Shown in pieces: positions 22,812 through 35,201 of a DNA stretch of 64,000 nucleotides. Below the pieces are notes generated by a model. The model had not been told where the DNA came from, did not search any database, and saw nothing but the letters and a program-made list of their open reading frames with translations. This DNA comes from Hyalella azteca (lineage: Eukaryota > Arthropoda > Malacostraca > Amphipoda > Hyalellidae), in assembly GCF_000764305.2 (NCBI RefSeq), contig NW_025947373.1:1-64000 (forward strand), given 5' to 3'. The translations under genes and the position numbers were made by a program. Position 1 is the stretch's first letter. Each line of letters opens with the position of its first letter.

Positions 22812-23674
22812 GGTTGTGATTGAGAACTGCGAGCCCTCAGGCAGGCTTGGCTGGATCCCTATGAGAATCTATAACTAAGTATAGTCATTATAACTCTGCT
22901 CATAAATGATTTATCAATCTTAATTTTTTCATGCTTATTCAGCTATTTACTTATAATTTCCCAATAGTTACAAAATATATGTAAATTTTGTATAACATCA
23001 GTTATGATAGAGTAAAATGTTGCACATCAATGTTCATTATATGTGCGAGTGATTTGACTTACCTAAATTTAAGAGACATGAGGAAGTAGTAGTACTATTT
23101 ATTCTCTATTAATTGGTATTGAAGTCATATTTGAATCACCCTCTATTTTGTAGACATTTCCTAACAAAATACTTTTTCATCACTACTGAATCATAGATTT
23201 CCCATTTTCTTTGGAAGCTGGCCCCAAGCATGTCAAATGTGTCTTACTGTTCCTTGACAGTCATAAATCAGCTCACGTGAAGTGGCATAGTCCTGGTCTA
23301 CCTTCTCCCTTGGGGGTAGAGGGACAGCCTCCTTACCCCCCTGCGTCTTTGGTGTTAAAGGGTTAGCACATTTACATTACAACCTTCTATTGTTAGTATG
23401 TGTGCAAAAACACTGGCCCCTTTGCTGATCATACAATGTATTTAAAAACATGAAATTATTTCAATAAAAAGCAAGATGAGGCACTTCATGACAATATCGT
23501 TGTCATTACGAGTTAACTATTGGTCTGGATTACAGTCTCTGTAGTTCAATATATCTTAATTACCAATTAAAGTCAGAATATTGATATGCTTCTGTAACCT
23601 TCTTATAATGTGCTTATAGTATTAATGTGACCAAGAAAAAAATAATTAATAATCTGACAAAAATCAAATTAATC

Positions 23675-24244
23675 ATATCAATATTGAAAACATTTTGGAG
23701 TCCAGTTTCATCATCAGTTTGACAATCTAAAAATGGATAAAATCATTTTATAAGTCAATAGTCTAAGACAGACATATAAACCTAAACAAGATCCAACATT
23801 ATATCAAAAAAATAGGACTCTTTCAGAACAACTTAGTCCTAGGGGTCACAAAAGAATAAAAATTAAGAAAAAACAATAAAACATAGAAGCCTAGCGATTC
23901 ACTATTTCAAGAGGATATGAACTAAATGCATTATTGAGACATGCATTATTGAGAAGTCATTACATATCTTCAAATGAAAACCGTGTCTCAATAATGCATT
24001 TAGTTCATATCCTCTTGAAATAGTGAATTGCTAGGCTTTTATGTTTTATTGTGTTTTCTTAACTTTTATTCTTTTCGTGACCCCTAGGACTAAGTTGTTC
24101 TGATTGAGTCCTGTTTTTTGATATCATATTAGGTCTTGTTTAGGTTTTTATGTCTGTCTTATAATTTTAACTTATAAAATGATTTTATTCATTTTTAGAT
24201 TGTCAAACTGATGATGGATCTGGACTCCAAAACATTTTTCAATA
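23675..24244. repeat. Large palindrome made of two inverted Penelope 3' ends
   Basis: The left arm (23675-23940) is the reverse complement of the right arm (23984-24244), with a 43-bp spacer. Both match the 3' end of the Penelope-like element at 17270-17520. The right arm continues after the MITE at 26500 to about 26620. Inverted, 5'-truncated ends are typical of Penelope insertion products. Confidence 0.85.
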
Positions 24245-26499
24245 CCGTCAACCCGGGCTACTTGGGACGGTTTTGAGCATTTTTTGTTAATAACTTCTTA
24301 CGGTGAAGCATTTCATAAGTTTAGGCTCATTTTATAGCTCTTTGTGAGGGCTATCGAATGGCATCTTCAAAAAAATTCCATATGCTATTCGTAAGGTGCC
24401 AGAAGCAAAAAAAGAGTGTCCTGAGTAGCCCCATCGGACGGGGCTACTCGGGACACTTGGAATAAAACTTAATTTTAAAGTATTTGAAGCATGCAGAGCA
24501 TACTCATCAATTACTAACAGTACTCTGCAGTCCTCCTCTTTCATTGTAGACAATGTAGAGGTAGAATAAATGACATTTTCAGTGATTTTTACTAGTTTTT
24601 CCTTCATTGATATGATATTATCATAAACATTAATTACCCTCAACTGAAGTGACTTTGGCCACGTTTTTTATTCATGCTGGGGTCGTAAATGCGGGGTCGT
24701 AAATGCCGGGGTCATAAACGCCAGGGTTGTAAACCAGGTCATAAACGCCTGAGTGACTTTGGCCACCATTAATGACTGTTTATGACCCTGCTTTGGCCAT
24801 CATTATGAACATGGCCAAATCCCCCAGTTGACCTTACCCTATTATTGATGGGATATTACTGTATTATTGATGTGATATTACCATATCCATGAACATGCCA
24901 TTGAGCATTTACAACAACCTTGTTAACTGCAAGCTTCATATCAGCAGCATTATAGCATTTTTTCTGTATCTGTAAGCTTACAGGACGGCTTGTAATTTGT
25001 GTGACGATAAGTGAACTTTTTTTCGCTCAGCGAGGTAAATGTAATCAATATTCTTTGTTTTTAATCAATTTTTTTCTTAACTGGAGCCTTTACTGAGGTT
25101 CTACTGTAAATGTGCTTTCTGGGGTGTCCCGAATAGCCCCGCCGTGTGGAAATGGCCGCCATTTTTTTTTAATGACATGCCGTAAAATGGGATAACTTTG
25201 ACCACTTTTTTTTCAAAACAATGCCATTTTTTTACTAGATAAGTTAAACTTAAATTGAAACATGCAAAATACAGGCCTATACTCTAGCTTTACTCACCAT
25301 AAATTGCTGGCTCCTGCCTCTCATAGTTTTGATGTAATTTCAAAAAAAGTGATGGTCTTTGTTACCCCAGCTCATGGGGTTTCTTTGACCGGGTGGTAAA
25401 ATCAATTTTATTTTTTGGTAAAATAACTCCAAATAACTCCAGGTTGTGGTGCAGTGGTAGAACTCTTCTAGTTACATATGCAAAAGACAGATTTTAGGAA
25501 AGTGTCATAGTTTGCAAATGGGGGGTGCTGCCGCCCAATTGGCAAAATGTGGCCACCTAATGGCAGCCGTCACGGGGTAACATAGACCGGTTTGGAAATT
25601 AAGTTAAAATTACCATATATAAGACTCTGTAGAGTCTGAAACATAAAGAAAAAATAGGTGTATCAAACATAAAATATGTTATATAGGTACCTATGGTAAT
25701 TTTAACTTAATTTCCAAGCTGGTCAATGTTACCCCATCATGGCTGCCATCAGGTGGTCAAAGTTCCCCCATTGGGGGGCGGCGCCCCCCCATTTGCAAAC
25801 TATGAAAGTTTCCCTAAAATTTGTCTTTTGCATATGTACCGTAACTAGAAGAGTTCTACTACAATGCATCAAAACCTGGAGTTATTTTACCAAAAAAATA
25901 AAAAAATTGGAGGGGGTACTCTGACAGGCTTTAAATAATAGCTCTTTTTTGTGGGTCACATTATTAATTTTTTAACCTATTAGGTATGCAAACTTTTTAA
26001 ATCTTTCTATTGTATTACATAGCCTCAGTATTAGGCCTTTGATGGCCATTGACAAAATTTTTCTATGTCAAATCGTTTTTGAGTTTCGGGGGTTTTTGTT
26101 AAAAAAACAAAAAGTGGTCAAAGTTACTCCGCCGGTCAAAGTAACCCCATTTTACGGTAGTCAAAATCTGTCAATTACGTTTTCAAGTCAACACTTGGGT
26201 GCAACTTTTATGTAAGTAAATTTTTTTAATACGGCAAATATTTTTTTGCTACAGACCTTAGCAGAAGTAACTTTTCAAAATAGCATTATTCACCATTTTT
26301 TTCAGGAATTTTTCAAAGCTAGTAAATGTCGTATTTTTCAACTTCCTTTATACTACATAGATAGGAAAAATGTTGACGTTTACGCCACTATATTTAGTTT
26401 TGCAATATTCCAATTAGTTTCGCTACTATAACAGTTTTACGATGTGTCGGAGGTGCGTCGCAAGTTGCCCCGCCAGTCCCGAGTAGCCCCGGTTGACGG
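24245..26499. mobile_element. TA-flanked inverted-repeat element, family 1, copy a
   Basis: Ends CCGTCAACCCGGGCTACTTG and, inverted, GTAGCCCCGGTTGACGG, flanked by TA on both sides (24243-24244, 26500-26501). Joining the flanks restores the Penelope text TTTCAATATCGATATG. No transposase ORF was found, so it is non-autonomous. A TA target suggests the Tc1/mariner group, but this is inference. It carries a nested family 2 element. Confidence 0.85.
25180..26157. mobile_element. TA-flanked inverted-repeat element, family 2, copy a (nested)
   Basis: The left end is CCGTAAAATGGGATAACTTT and the right end is its inverse, AAAGTAACCCCATTTTACGG. Flanks are TG and TA, i.e. TA with one change. 978 bp, no coding capacity seen. 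A second copy is at 50533-51488. Confidence 0.8.
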
Positions 26500-27335
26500 T
26501 ATCGATATGATGAATATGCATGGCATTTTCTTTGCTTTTAAATTCTGTGTGAACTTGCAATATAAGCAGACTGATAATAGAAGTCCTTATATATATGATC
26601 TAGCAACAATTTGTCTTTTGTGAAAAAATATATATTATCTAAATTAAATATCATTGACATAATTTTGGCACTGAATATGATGCATTTATATACTGGAGAT
26701 GAAAATATACCAGTTCAAAAACGGTCTATTTGGCCTGAAGCAGCGGCTCACATTACCAAAAGGGATAGCCGAGCATCAGAGGTAGGAGGGAGAGAGGAGG
26801 GGTGTGAGGGATCAGCTCAGTGGCCGAGCATCCTTTGCTACTTGACGTGTCTGCCCAAGTCTATGCACAACCAAGTTGTGTCCTATTACTACTATTTTTA
26901 ACTTTATTTTTCACAAGGTAAATAAAATATGTTATTCAGTTGAAAGAATGGGTATCAAAGCCTAAATTACTTCTTTTTGAATGATGAATTTTAAATAATC
27001 ACGTCCTTAAACTGGAAAAATGTAACAAATAACATGGAAAAAAATTGAAATTTACAGCACATCATAATGTTTTATGTTTATTTGTTTTTCAAGATTGCAT
27101 TGTAAATAGCAAAGAAATTGCTGGCAGTAGTCAAAGCTCATTGATGACATGTGCACTGTTGTGAGAGGGCACTACACAGAATTTTGCAGCACAACGCAGG
27201 CCTGCGCTTGCATGACATTCCTGTGGCACTACACCGGCCAGACGTAAGATATTCAGCTATCACAAGTTAACTCGGGCAAGCTCGCTCTAGAGTTCGAGCG
27301 ATTCTCAGTATCCCCCTCAAGTCCAATGAAAACTA

Positions 27336-28732
27336 CCGTCAACCAGGGCTACTCGGGACGGGCAGGGTAACTCGGGACAGTTCTCCGACACAGCGTAAAA
27401 CTGTTTTAGTAGCAAAACTAATGGGAATATTGCAAAACTAAATATTCTAAACGTCATTTACTAAATAGTAAATGTCAACATTTTTCCTATATATGTAGTA
27501 TATAGTCAGATGGGGTAAGACAGGACCGAAATCACTAACAAGCCCGTAGCATCTATACCATGAATAATTAAAAAATCCTAAACATATCACAAGGTGTATC
27601 TATGCAATAGGCTTCTAAGCTACAACTCTGACATTTTGCATCTAACATAGTTTTCTGTACAGATTAAAAAAGCTCTAACATATTCTTTTGTCAAATTAAA
27701 TTCAGTGCAATTAGAATGCACGCCATGGGCTGGTCCTTTCTTACCCCATGAAGGCTGCGATCCTGTCTTACCCCATTTGACTATATAAAGGAAGTTCAAA
27801 AATACTACATTTACTAGCTTTGAATATTCCTGAAAAAAATGGTGAAAAACGATATTTTGAAAAATTACTTCTGCTAAGGTCTGTAGTAAAATAATATATG
27901 CCGTATTAAAAAATTTTGCTTAGAAAATAGTGGCAGACAAGTGTCAGCATGAAAACTTTGATTGCAGAATTTACATAATTCAATCACGTAATTCAATCAA
28001 AAGTCCTCACAAAATTGTGCATAGAATGTCATATATAGAATTGTGCACAAGTCATCATAGAATGAAAAGCAATTGACCTAAACTATGATTTATTTCTCCA
28101 AAACATGATGGTTGTCACTAAAACATTCCTTTCTGTTTCAGGTATGTTTTTCACGATCTTTTTTAGAGTAAATTCACTTAACCCAATTAAAATGGTGTGA
28201 AATTACAAGCTGTCCTGTAAGCTTACAGATACAGAAAAAATTTTATAAGGCTGCCGATATGAAGCTTGCAGTGGACAAGATAGTTGAAATGCTCAATGGC
28301 CTGTTTATGGATACGGTAATATTCCATCAATAATAAGGTAATTAATGTATAGGGTAATATCATATCAATAAAGGAAAAACAAGTAAAAATCACAGAAAAT
28401 GTCATTTATTCTACCTCTACATCATCTACAATGAAAGATGAGGACTTCAGAGTACTGTTAGTAATGGATGAGTACACTCTGCATGCTTCAAATGTTTTAA
28501 AATTAGGTTTTATTCCAAGTGTCCCGAGTAGCCCTGTTCGATGGGGCTACTCCGGACACTTTTTTTTGCTTCTGGCACCTTACAAATAGCATATGGAATT
28601 TTTTGGAGAAGATATGTGATAGCCCTTGCAAATAGCTTTGAAATGAGCCTAAACTTGTTTATGAAATGTTTCATGGTAAGAAGTTATGAATGAAAAACCT
28701 TCAAAATTGTCCCGAGTAGCCACGGTTGACGG
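27336..28732. mobile_element. TA-flanked inverted-repeat element, family 1, copy b
   Basis: Ends CCGTCAACCAGGGCTACTCG and its inverse, flanked by TA (27334-27335, 28733-28734). Units 2 and 3 show the empty site (AATGAAAACTATTTGCATTA near 60050). 1397 bp; it contains the nested family 3 element at 27503. Confidence 0.9.
27503..27783. mobile_element. Short inverted-repeat element, family 3 (nested)
   Basis: Ends TAGTCAGATGGGGTAAGACA and its inverse TGTCTTACCCCATTTGACTA. Flanked by TATA on both sides. The related copy of the host element at 26340-26360 shows the uninterrupted site. 281 bp, non-coding. Confidence 0.88.
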
Positions 28733-28734
28733 TA

Positions 28735-31050
28735 TCTGCTTTATCTTGCCAAACATTTAGTGTCAGAATATTTGAGCTACCATGGGGAGACTAATTTTTC
28801 TTCCTCAACTTTCATATCCGGAATTCAACACTCTTCTCAGGTAAAGAAAATCTGAAAAAGGTTTAGTTCTGCTCATAAGCAGAGTAGGGCAGAAATAATG
28901 ATAGAATATCATTAATTTTTGAAATTGCAAAAGTTTCAATGTTTAGAAATTCTCAATCCATTACCATAAACCTTGACTTAAAGAAGGATTATCAACTCAG
29001 GCAGGTGTGATAAACCTTAACTTTTTACTGGAATAATGCGGATGCTAATTTAAATATTTAAGTTTAATAGGAATGCAAGCAACTGAATCATGCTCTAGTG
29101 AAATGATTTGAAAATGAAGAATACATTTCACAACATAAATCAATGTTCCACAGAACCATGGCTACAAAATGACATTTTTTAAAAATGCTTTGTAATATTG
29201 TGATTAGATAAAATTTAGAATTTGGCAGCTGCATCTTCTTTAAAATAGTTTAGCAGGAATTTAATTAATGCATCTCATGACTTATCTTGTTGCAAAGTAT
29301 GATTAATCTAAGACTCATTTTGCAAATTCTTCATTATGAGACTATGATACACATATCTAAAATAAATGTATGTTTGTAATTAATAACTCAAATTACTAGT
29401 TTAATTGAAAAATAAATAGGAATATTGACAATAGAAAATATGTATATTGAATGCTGGAACAGCCTATAAATAGTATTTCTTAGTACCAAAGAAACATTTA
29501 TTTGTAAAATGTCAAATTAAGCAGGCATCTTTATGTCTTCATTGCCTTTCAACTAAACGTGGAAAACATCTACCTTTAGGGCTGCAACAGGAGCTTTCCC
29601 GCCATTTCTGTAAGCGCAAGATTCCCCCCCAGATCCAGATGAATGACCTCCTATCTAATTATTAACAAAAGTGCACAATCAGGCCACAAAATTCCAATTG
29701 TATTGAAAATTTTGTCATATTGGAGGTTTGGAGCCATGAGATATCAGATACCAGTACCAGTAGGAAAATTCCAACCCTGCATTCAGCCTTGCCCAACAAT
29801 CAGCTGTAAGATTTTAGATATGCTAATGAGCAATTCACCATTTTAGGTTTACTAGCACAATCAAATTTAAAATTACAAATTCATAGATCAAATTGGAAAA
29901 ATTAGAATTTTTTCAATCACCATTCTCTTTTATACCAGAACTTCTGATTCCACATTAAAAACAAATTTACAAGTTATATCTTATTATTTACAGACTATTT
30001 ATCCATATCACAGTTTCAATTAGTCTACCTACCTATATTATGTTGCTTCAAAGGCTCATCCATTATGATCCATATGATTAAATATTCCACACGCTAGACT
30101 CCTAGACTCCTAGTGACACTACAATATGAGAATCTTTCTATTTCAATTTGCAAGTAGTCAAGTACCATCATCTCAAATCCAATAATACTGAATCCTGCTC
30201 CTGATTATACTGCTTACACACCTACAAATTTGTAAATCATATTATTTATATGTCACAATACAAATGTCCTGTATAGCTATTTTCATTAAAACTTTTGACT
30301 TTTAAATATAACAAATAAATTTTGGAATAAAGTTATACCTAAAAATGTTTATATGCAAATTTAGCCCATTTATTATTTGGCATAGCTAATTCAGCATTAT
30401 ACATTTAGAAAAAATAACAAAAATATCAAAACTCTCAAAAAGTTCAACAAGATAAATTGGAAATTCAATTGAGTTATTGAACAATGAAATTCTTACGTAA
30501 ATGGACATTTTCTATTCATTTTTCAAGAAAACTCAGTAAGAAATAAAAATCAGAATTGGCAGTTGTTCTTGACAGTTCTTCTCAGTTAGTTTATGGAAAT
30601 GAAGTTGTTGCCAGCGGCTGGTGCATTTGCGCAATTGCGGGGCGCGGTCAATACTAAAACTTTTAGCCTGCTATTTGTGATGCGTCTTTCTCAATATGAT
30701 AACTTTTCTATTAATTTGTTATAGTAAATCAATGTTGGTATTACTGGTATAGGTCAAATGCCAAACTGAGAGACGTTAACCCCGAGTCCCCGAGGGCCGA
30801 GACGACGGAGACGTTAAAAACACTCAAAATGTGGCGCTACTACACAAAACATCCACCGGAGCTTGCTGACCAAGTTGTAATCCAAAAAAATAAGTGGGAT
30901 GATTTAGTATTTAATTCCAGAAACAGGCTTGTTATAGGTACATGTCACTACACTCACTGGTATACAAATTTGTGCTTAAATGATTTTCGTTTTTTAATTT
31001 TGTTGAATACACCAAGATTTACCGGTTTCCGAACACATTAATACACAGGC
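28735..31050. other. Right flank of unit 1, no gene
   Basis: AT-rich sequence shared with units 2 and 3. It includes the empty TTAA site (29017-29020) of the unit 3 element at 60337. Near 30829 the phrase MWRYYTKHPPELADQVV is open and partly preserved in the other units, but it stops or shifts there, so I do not call a gene. Confidence 0.6.
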
Positions 31051-31082
31051 TATAACGGGACATAAGGGACCATGGTTGAACT

Positions 31083-31223
31083 ATATAAGGTTAACCCACG
31101 AGAAGTTCCGTCTTTCAGATCAGCTTTCTTGTAATCTTGTTACGTCGCTGAGATCGAGAAACGTAAACAAACCCGTCATTCCCATGACGGTTAATGCCCG
31201 TGACGTCATTATCAGTGACGTCA
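31083..31223 (+). promoter_or_regulatory. Candidate core promoter with two CRE palindromes
   Basis: TATATAAG at 31083-31090 lies about 30 bp before TTTCAGATCAGC, which resembles an arthropod initiator. Downstream, two perfect TGACGTCA sites lie at 31201-31208 and 31216-31223; this octamer is the CREB/ATF consensus. No gene start follows clearly, so the use of these sites is unproven. Confidence 0.3.
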
Positions 31224-31764
31224 CAGGCGAACAACGAACTACATCCGCAAAAATAAGCTTCTGATGGGCCAACATTATACTAGCTCAATCGTGATAAGGG
31301 ACAGTCAAATCAACAATGCAATGTAAGTCATAATTCCGCCCTAATTAATAACAACCACAAACAGTATTCAAACCACATAAATCGATACATCCCATAGCCT
31401 GAGGTTACGCCGAAATATTTTTAGCTAAATACAACGTCTCGGACAAATTTACGGCCAGACTCGAGCCGGTCTCCCCAAATTCAGTGAGCAAAGAATATCT
31501 CCAGAAGTAATGAACGTAGCTCGATGAAACTTAATACACGTATTCATAACCTAACGGTGATGTTTAGCTCGTAAAAATTTGTGGAATTTAAACTTATTCT
31601 GTCAGTTATATGACGATCCGTGCCGAAATTTGCAGTGAGTATTCGTGATTTGAAACAGCAATACATGCTTAAATTTACAGTGATCATAGAATTTTTCCTA
31701 AAATACGGAACAGATTTTAACTAAACTTCGTATATTAATACCAAACCTCCCAACGGTGATAGAA

Positions 31765-31905
31765 TAGAATAGAAGTGTCGGCGTTGAAGAAATAGGCCCA
31801 TGGCCTGTTGCCGATTCTTGAACTTTTCGTGACTTGATTCACAAGGGATCCGTCCTTTGGAACCCGATCTTTCCATAGCTGTTTAGCTCGCGACAATTTT
31901 TTCCA
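31765..31905. repeat. Short LINE 3' tail copy
   Basis: AGAAGTGTCGGCGTTGAAGA followed by TAGGCCCATGGCCTGTTGCC. It matches 54400-54545 and, more distantly, the region 3' of the LINE at 32230-32443. It is a 5'-truncated copy of that LINE's 3' end. Confidence 0.6.
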
Positions 31906-32199
31906 TTTTGACTTCGGTTACGAGTTATACTGCTTTGCGTTATACTGCTCTTGGTCATTACAAGTTTAAATATCGGCCCGAGAAATGCCGATCGTTTCTT
32001 TTTATATCCGCATAACTCGAAAACGAAGGCGAAATCGAAAAAATTGTAACGAGCTAAACATCACCGTTGGGAAGTTAGGTATTCACAGACGAAGTTTCGT
32101 TCAAATCTGTTCAGTATTTTAGCAGAAATTCTACGCTCACTGCGAATTTAAGCACGTATTGCTGTTTATATCACGAATGTGGGAAAAATGATGAAAGCT

Positions 32200-33495
32200 C
32201 ACAAACGAAGGCAAAATATAACATAACATAACATAGTGATGTCGGCTCTGAAGTGTAGGCCTGATGTGGCCTGTCGCCGATTCTTTTCCATTTCGTGCCT
32301 TGTTCATAGAATCTAAACTCGTGTCATTTGACCGGATCTTTTCATGACTGGCGATAGTTTGAAGGATGCTACTAGACTTCCACCGGGTTCGATAAGGAGC
32401 TAGGCATTTCAAATCTGAACATATATTTTTCCATAGCTTTATCTAGTCTGTTCTTGAACCGTTCATACTTGGAGCGCCAACGATGTCATCGGGGAGGCTG
32501 TTCCACATGTCGGTGATTCGAAGCGAGAAGAAATTTTGTCGCGTGGAGAAGTTGCAGCGCAATTTTTTTAGCTTATAGCCNNNNNNNNNNNNNNNNNNNN
32601 NNNNNNNNNNNNNNNNNNNNNNNNNNNNNNNNNNNNNNNNNNNNNNNNNNNNNNNNNNNNNNNNNNNNNNNNNNNNNNNNNNNNNNNNNNNNNNNNNNNN
32701 NNNNNNNNNNNNNNNNNNNNNNNNNNNNNNNNNNNNNNNNNNNNNNNNNNNNNNNNNNNNNNNNNNNNNNNNNNNNNNNNNNNNNNNNNNNNNNNNNNNN
32801 NNNNNNNNNNNNNNNNNNNNNNNNNNNNNNNNNNNNNNNNNNNNNNNNNNNNNNNNNNNNNNNNNNNNNNNNNNNNNNNNNNNNNNNNNNNNNNNNNNNN
32901 NNNNNNNNNNNNNNNNNNNNNNNNNNNNNNNNNNNNNNNNNNNNNNNNNNNNNNNNNNNNNNNNNNNNNNNNNNNNNNNNNNNNNNNNNNNNNNNNNNNN
33001 NNNNNNNNNNNNNNNNNNNNNNNNNNNNNNNNNNNNNNNNNNNNNNNNNNNNNNNNNNNNNNNNNNNNNNNNNNNNNNNNNNNNNNNNNNNNNNNNNNNN
33101 NNNNNNNNNNNNNNNNNNNNNNNNNNNNNNNNNNNNNNNNNNNNNNNNNNNNNNNNNNNNNNNNNNNNNNNNNNNNNNNNNNNNNNNNNNNNNNNNNNNN
33201 NNNNNNNNNNNNTTAACAGTTCACTTTTTTTGTTCAAAACGGAATCCGAGTTCGTGTAAAAACATTTTAAAACTTTTTGTGCACTTTCACTTTGATGTAT
33301 GCGGTTACTCCCTACATTATTTACAGGCCTTAATCTACGGACATCATTCCTACTAATTAATTGTCCTCCATCTCCTCTGACTGTCCTTGAGCAGCCGGTG
33401 TTGTCTTGGCAGCTTGGAAATGATTGACCTGATTTTCTTTGCCTTCCCGCCTGATTCTCTCCTGCCACTTCTTGCGAAATATAATAAATTGTCAC
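32200..33495 (-). pseudogene. CR1-like LINE interrupted by an assembly gap
   Basis: Minus strand: before the gap (33495-33213) the frame ends in VLKCFYTNSDSVLNKKSELL, which starts a CR1-type endonuclease. After the gap (32580-32443) it reads RCNFSTRQNFFSLRITDMWN SLPDDIVGAP (split here at N), typical of the extreme C-terminus of the same ORF2. A full ORF2 needs about 2.5-3 kb between these points but the gap is written as 632 N, so either the copy is internally deleted or the gap is undersized. Confidence 0.7.
32581..33212. other. Assembly gap (632 N)
   Basis: Run of unknown bases; any ORF spanning it is unreliable. Confidence 1.
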
Positions 33496-34127
33496 GTGCT
33501 AAACATCACTGTTGGGAGGTTAGGTTTCTTTATTCAAAGTTTCGTTCAAATCTGTACAGTAGTTTAAAAGAAATGTCATGCTCACTGCAAATTTCGGTAC
33601 GTATCGTCATATAACTCACGAATGAAGGTGAAATTAGGGAAAAATCACGATTTCAACATCAAAGTTAGATCCTAGTGAATATGTGTACCCAGTTTCATCG
33701 AGCTACGTTAATTACTTTGAGAAATATTCTATGCTCACTGAATTTGGACACCGGCCTCGAGATCGACGGTAAATCTGTCCGACACGTCACTTGACTTCAT
33801 AGGTTATTATGAGCGAGCTAACTATGAACTAAAGAATATGAACTAAAGAATATGAACTATGAACTAAGGAATATGAACTAAATTGAGAAGTTGGTGAAGC
33901 TGGGCTCTGGCATCCGCCCCAGGCTGACGAGGAGCCGTTGCCTATTCCATATACGAAGATGTTGATTTTCCGTTACTTTATACTCTATTTTTATTGACAT
34001 GCCGAATGAGTAAACATTTCAAGGAAGAAAAGATGAAGAAGGCCTGAAAGATGAAGCTGACGAGTCATGAACAACGTTTCGTGTAGAGTTATGGGTTACG
34101 GATTTAACGGACCGTGCATCAATTAAG

Positions 34128-35201
34128 GGGACCGACTACCCTCCAGAAAAACTTCTACAGTTATTATCCGATCATCATAAAACTTCAAATGCATACGTAA
34201 AATGTAAAAAAAATAACATTTTGCTTCTATGAATTGTTCGAAAAAATTGATAGAAAACGAGAAATTCATAGAAAACGGCTAAAAAGGGTACTTTAGAAAA
34301 TCTATCTCCTCCTACAAATATCATCCTACAACGTCGAGACACGTAACATTCGGTTTGTAAAGACCATCCCTATCGATTTGAAGAGCGCTTTTCTTATTTT
34401 CCCCTTAGTTTTTTTATGCGCGTTTTTCCCATTTTTCTCATTTTTCCCCCCCCCCCCCCCCTTCTCCCCCATATAAAAAACGAACCAGACAGAAATTCAA
34501 AAAATTGCTCTTCAGTTCGATAGGTATGGTCTTTACAAATCGAATGGTATATGTCTCATTGCTGTAGCTTGAAAACTGTAGGAGGAGGAGGTTTTCCGTG
34601 ACAATAAGTTGAACTTTTCAGGACGGCGCGACAAAGTCCCGTGCGCCTCGAAATAGGCACTCAGGCACTCAATGTAGCATGGATACCAAACTACATGCTT
34701 CTGTAGCTTAATCCACTCAAGGATGCTAGCAGCAACTTGTAGCGCACCCCTCCGTACAAAGTTAGGAGGGTAACTGAGCTCAGATGCCAGATACACCAAT
34801 ATATGTAGTCTTGCCGCTGTAATTTTCTTAGGTCTATTTACTGAAGGAACTCCACCCCCCGTCCCCCGTTAAAGCCCGGCTGTGTGCGTCAATATTGCCG
34901 TACATGGATCGCAGTAGTATCGTTGGAAAGCTCAGAATGTCAGCTTTAAGATGAGACTAAGCATGTAACTGCAGCACAACTCAAGTAGAAACTATATTCA
35001 AAGATTTCAGCAGCTAATTACTTTATATATAATTAATTAAAGAACTCTCCCACCCGCTTCCCTTCAAAGAGACGTCATGAACGTGAATATTGGCGTACAG
35101 CGATGGCAGTGGTACCATTGGAAAGAGCAGAATTCCAGCTTTCAGATGAGCACAAAAACCGGAAAACGCCATAATTGAAAATTTTAGGGTAGTCGGTCCC
35201 C
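34128..35201. mobile_element. TTAA-flanked element with 16-bp inverted repeats
   Basis: GGGGACCGACTACCCT (34128-34143) is inverted at 35186-35201. TTAA flanks both ends (34124-34127, 35202-35205). Unit 2 has the empty site (GCATCAATTAACATTAATAC, near 55290). 1074 bp, no transposase. TTAA targets are used by piggyBac and Kolobok transposons; the GGGG start is unlike the CCC start of piggyBac ends. It includes a poly-C run of about 17 near 34447-34463. Confidence 0.9.

Larger units (their letters stand above)
22812..27320. other. Compound insertion in unit 1, absent from units 2 and 3
   Basis: Units 2 and 3 read continuously AGACTTAAGTCCAATGAAAA, whereas unit 1 has 4.5 kb between CTTAAG (22811) and CTCAAG (27320). 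It contains Penelope-derived palindromic ends and inverted-repeat elements, listed separately. 22812-23660 and 26620-27320 hold no recognised gene. The two outer ends show a faint inverted similarity (GATTGAGAACTGCGAG / GATACTGAGAATCGCTCG), too weak to classify. Confidence 0.55.
31437..33785. mobile_element. Element with long inverted repeats, interrupted by LINEs
   Basis: The sequence from 31437 inward (CGGACAAATTTACGGCC..., TTCAGTGAGCAAAGAATA) is inverted at the right end near 33785 (GGTAAATCTGTCCG). Arms of some 250-300 bp are visible at about 31440-31760 and 33490-33785, with a further copy at 32040-32190. The interior is occupied by LINE sequence and the N gap. Class unknown; no clean target duplication found. 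Confidence 0.6.

Noticed and set aside
24208..24244. Active hammerhead ribozyme
   Set aside because: The conserved GAAA after stem II is not present in any copy here, so only a relic is supported.
30829..31041. 70-aa ORF starting MWRYYTKHPPEL
   Set aside because: The first residues recur in the other units, but the frame stops or loses its start codon there; no support for a gene.
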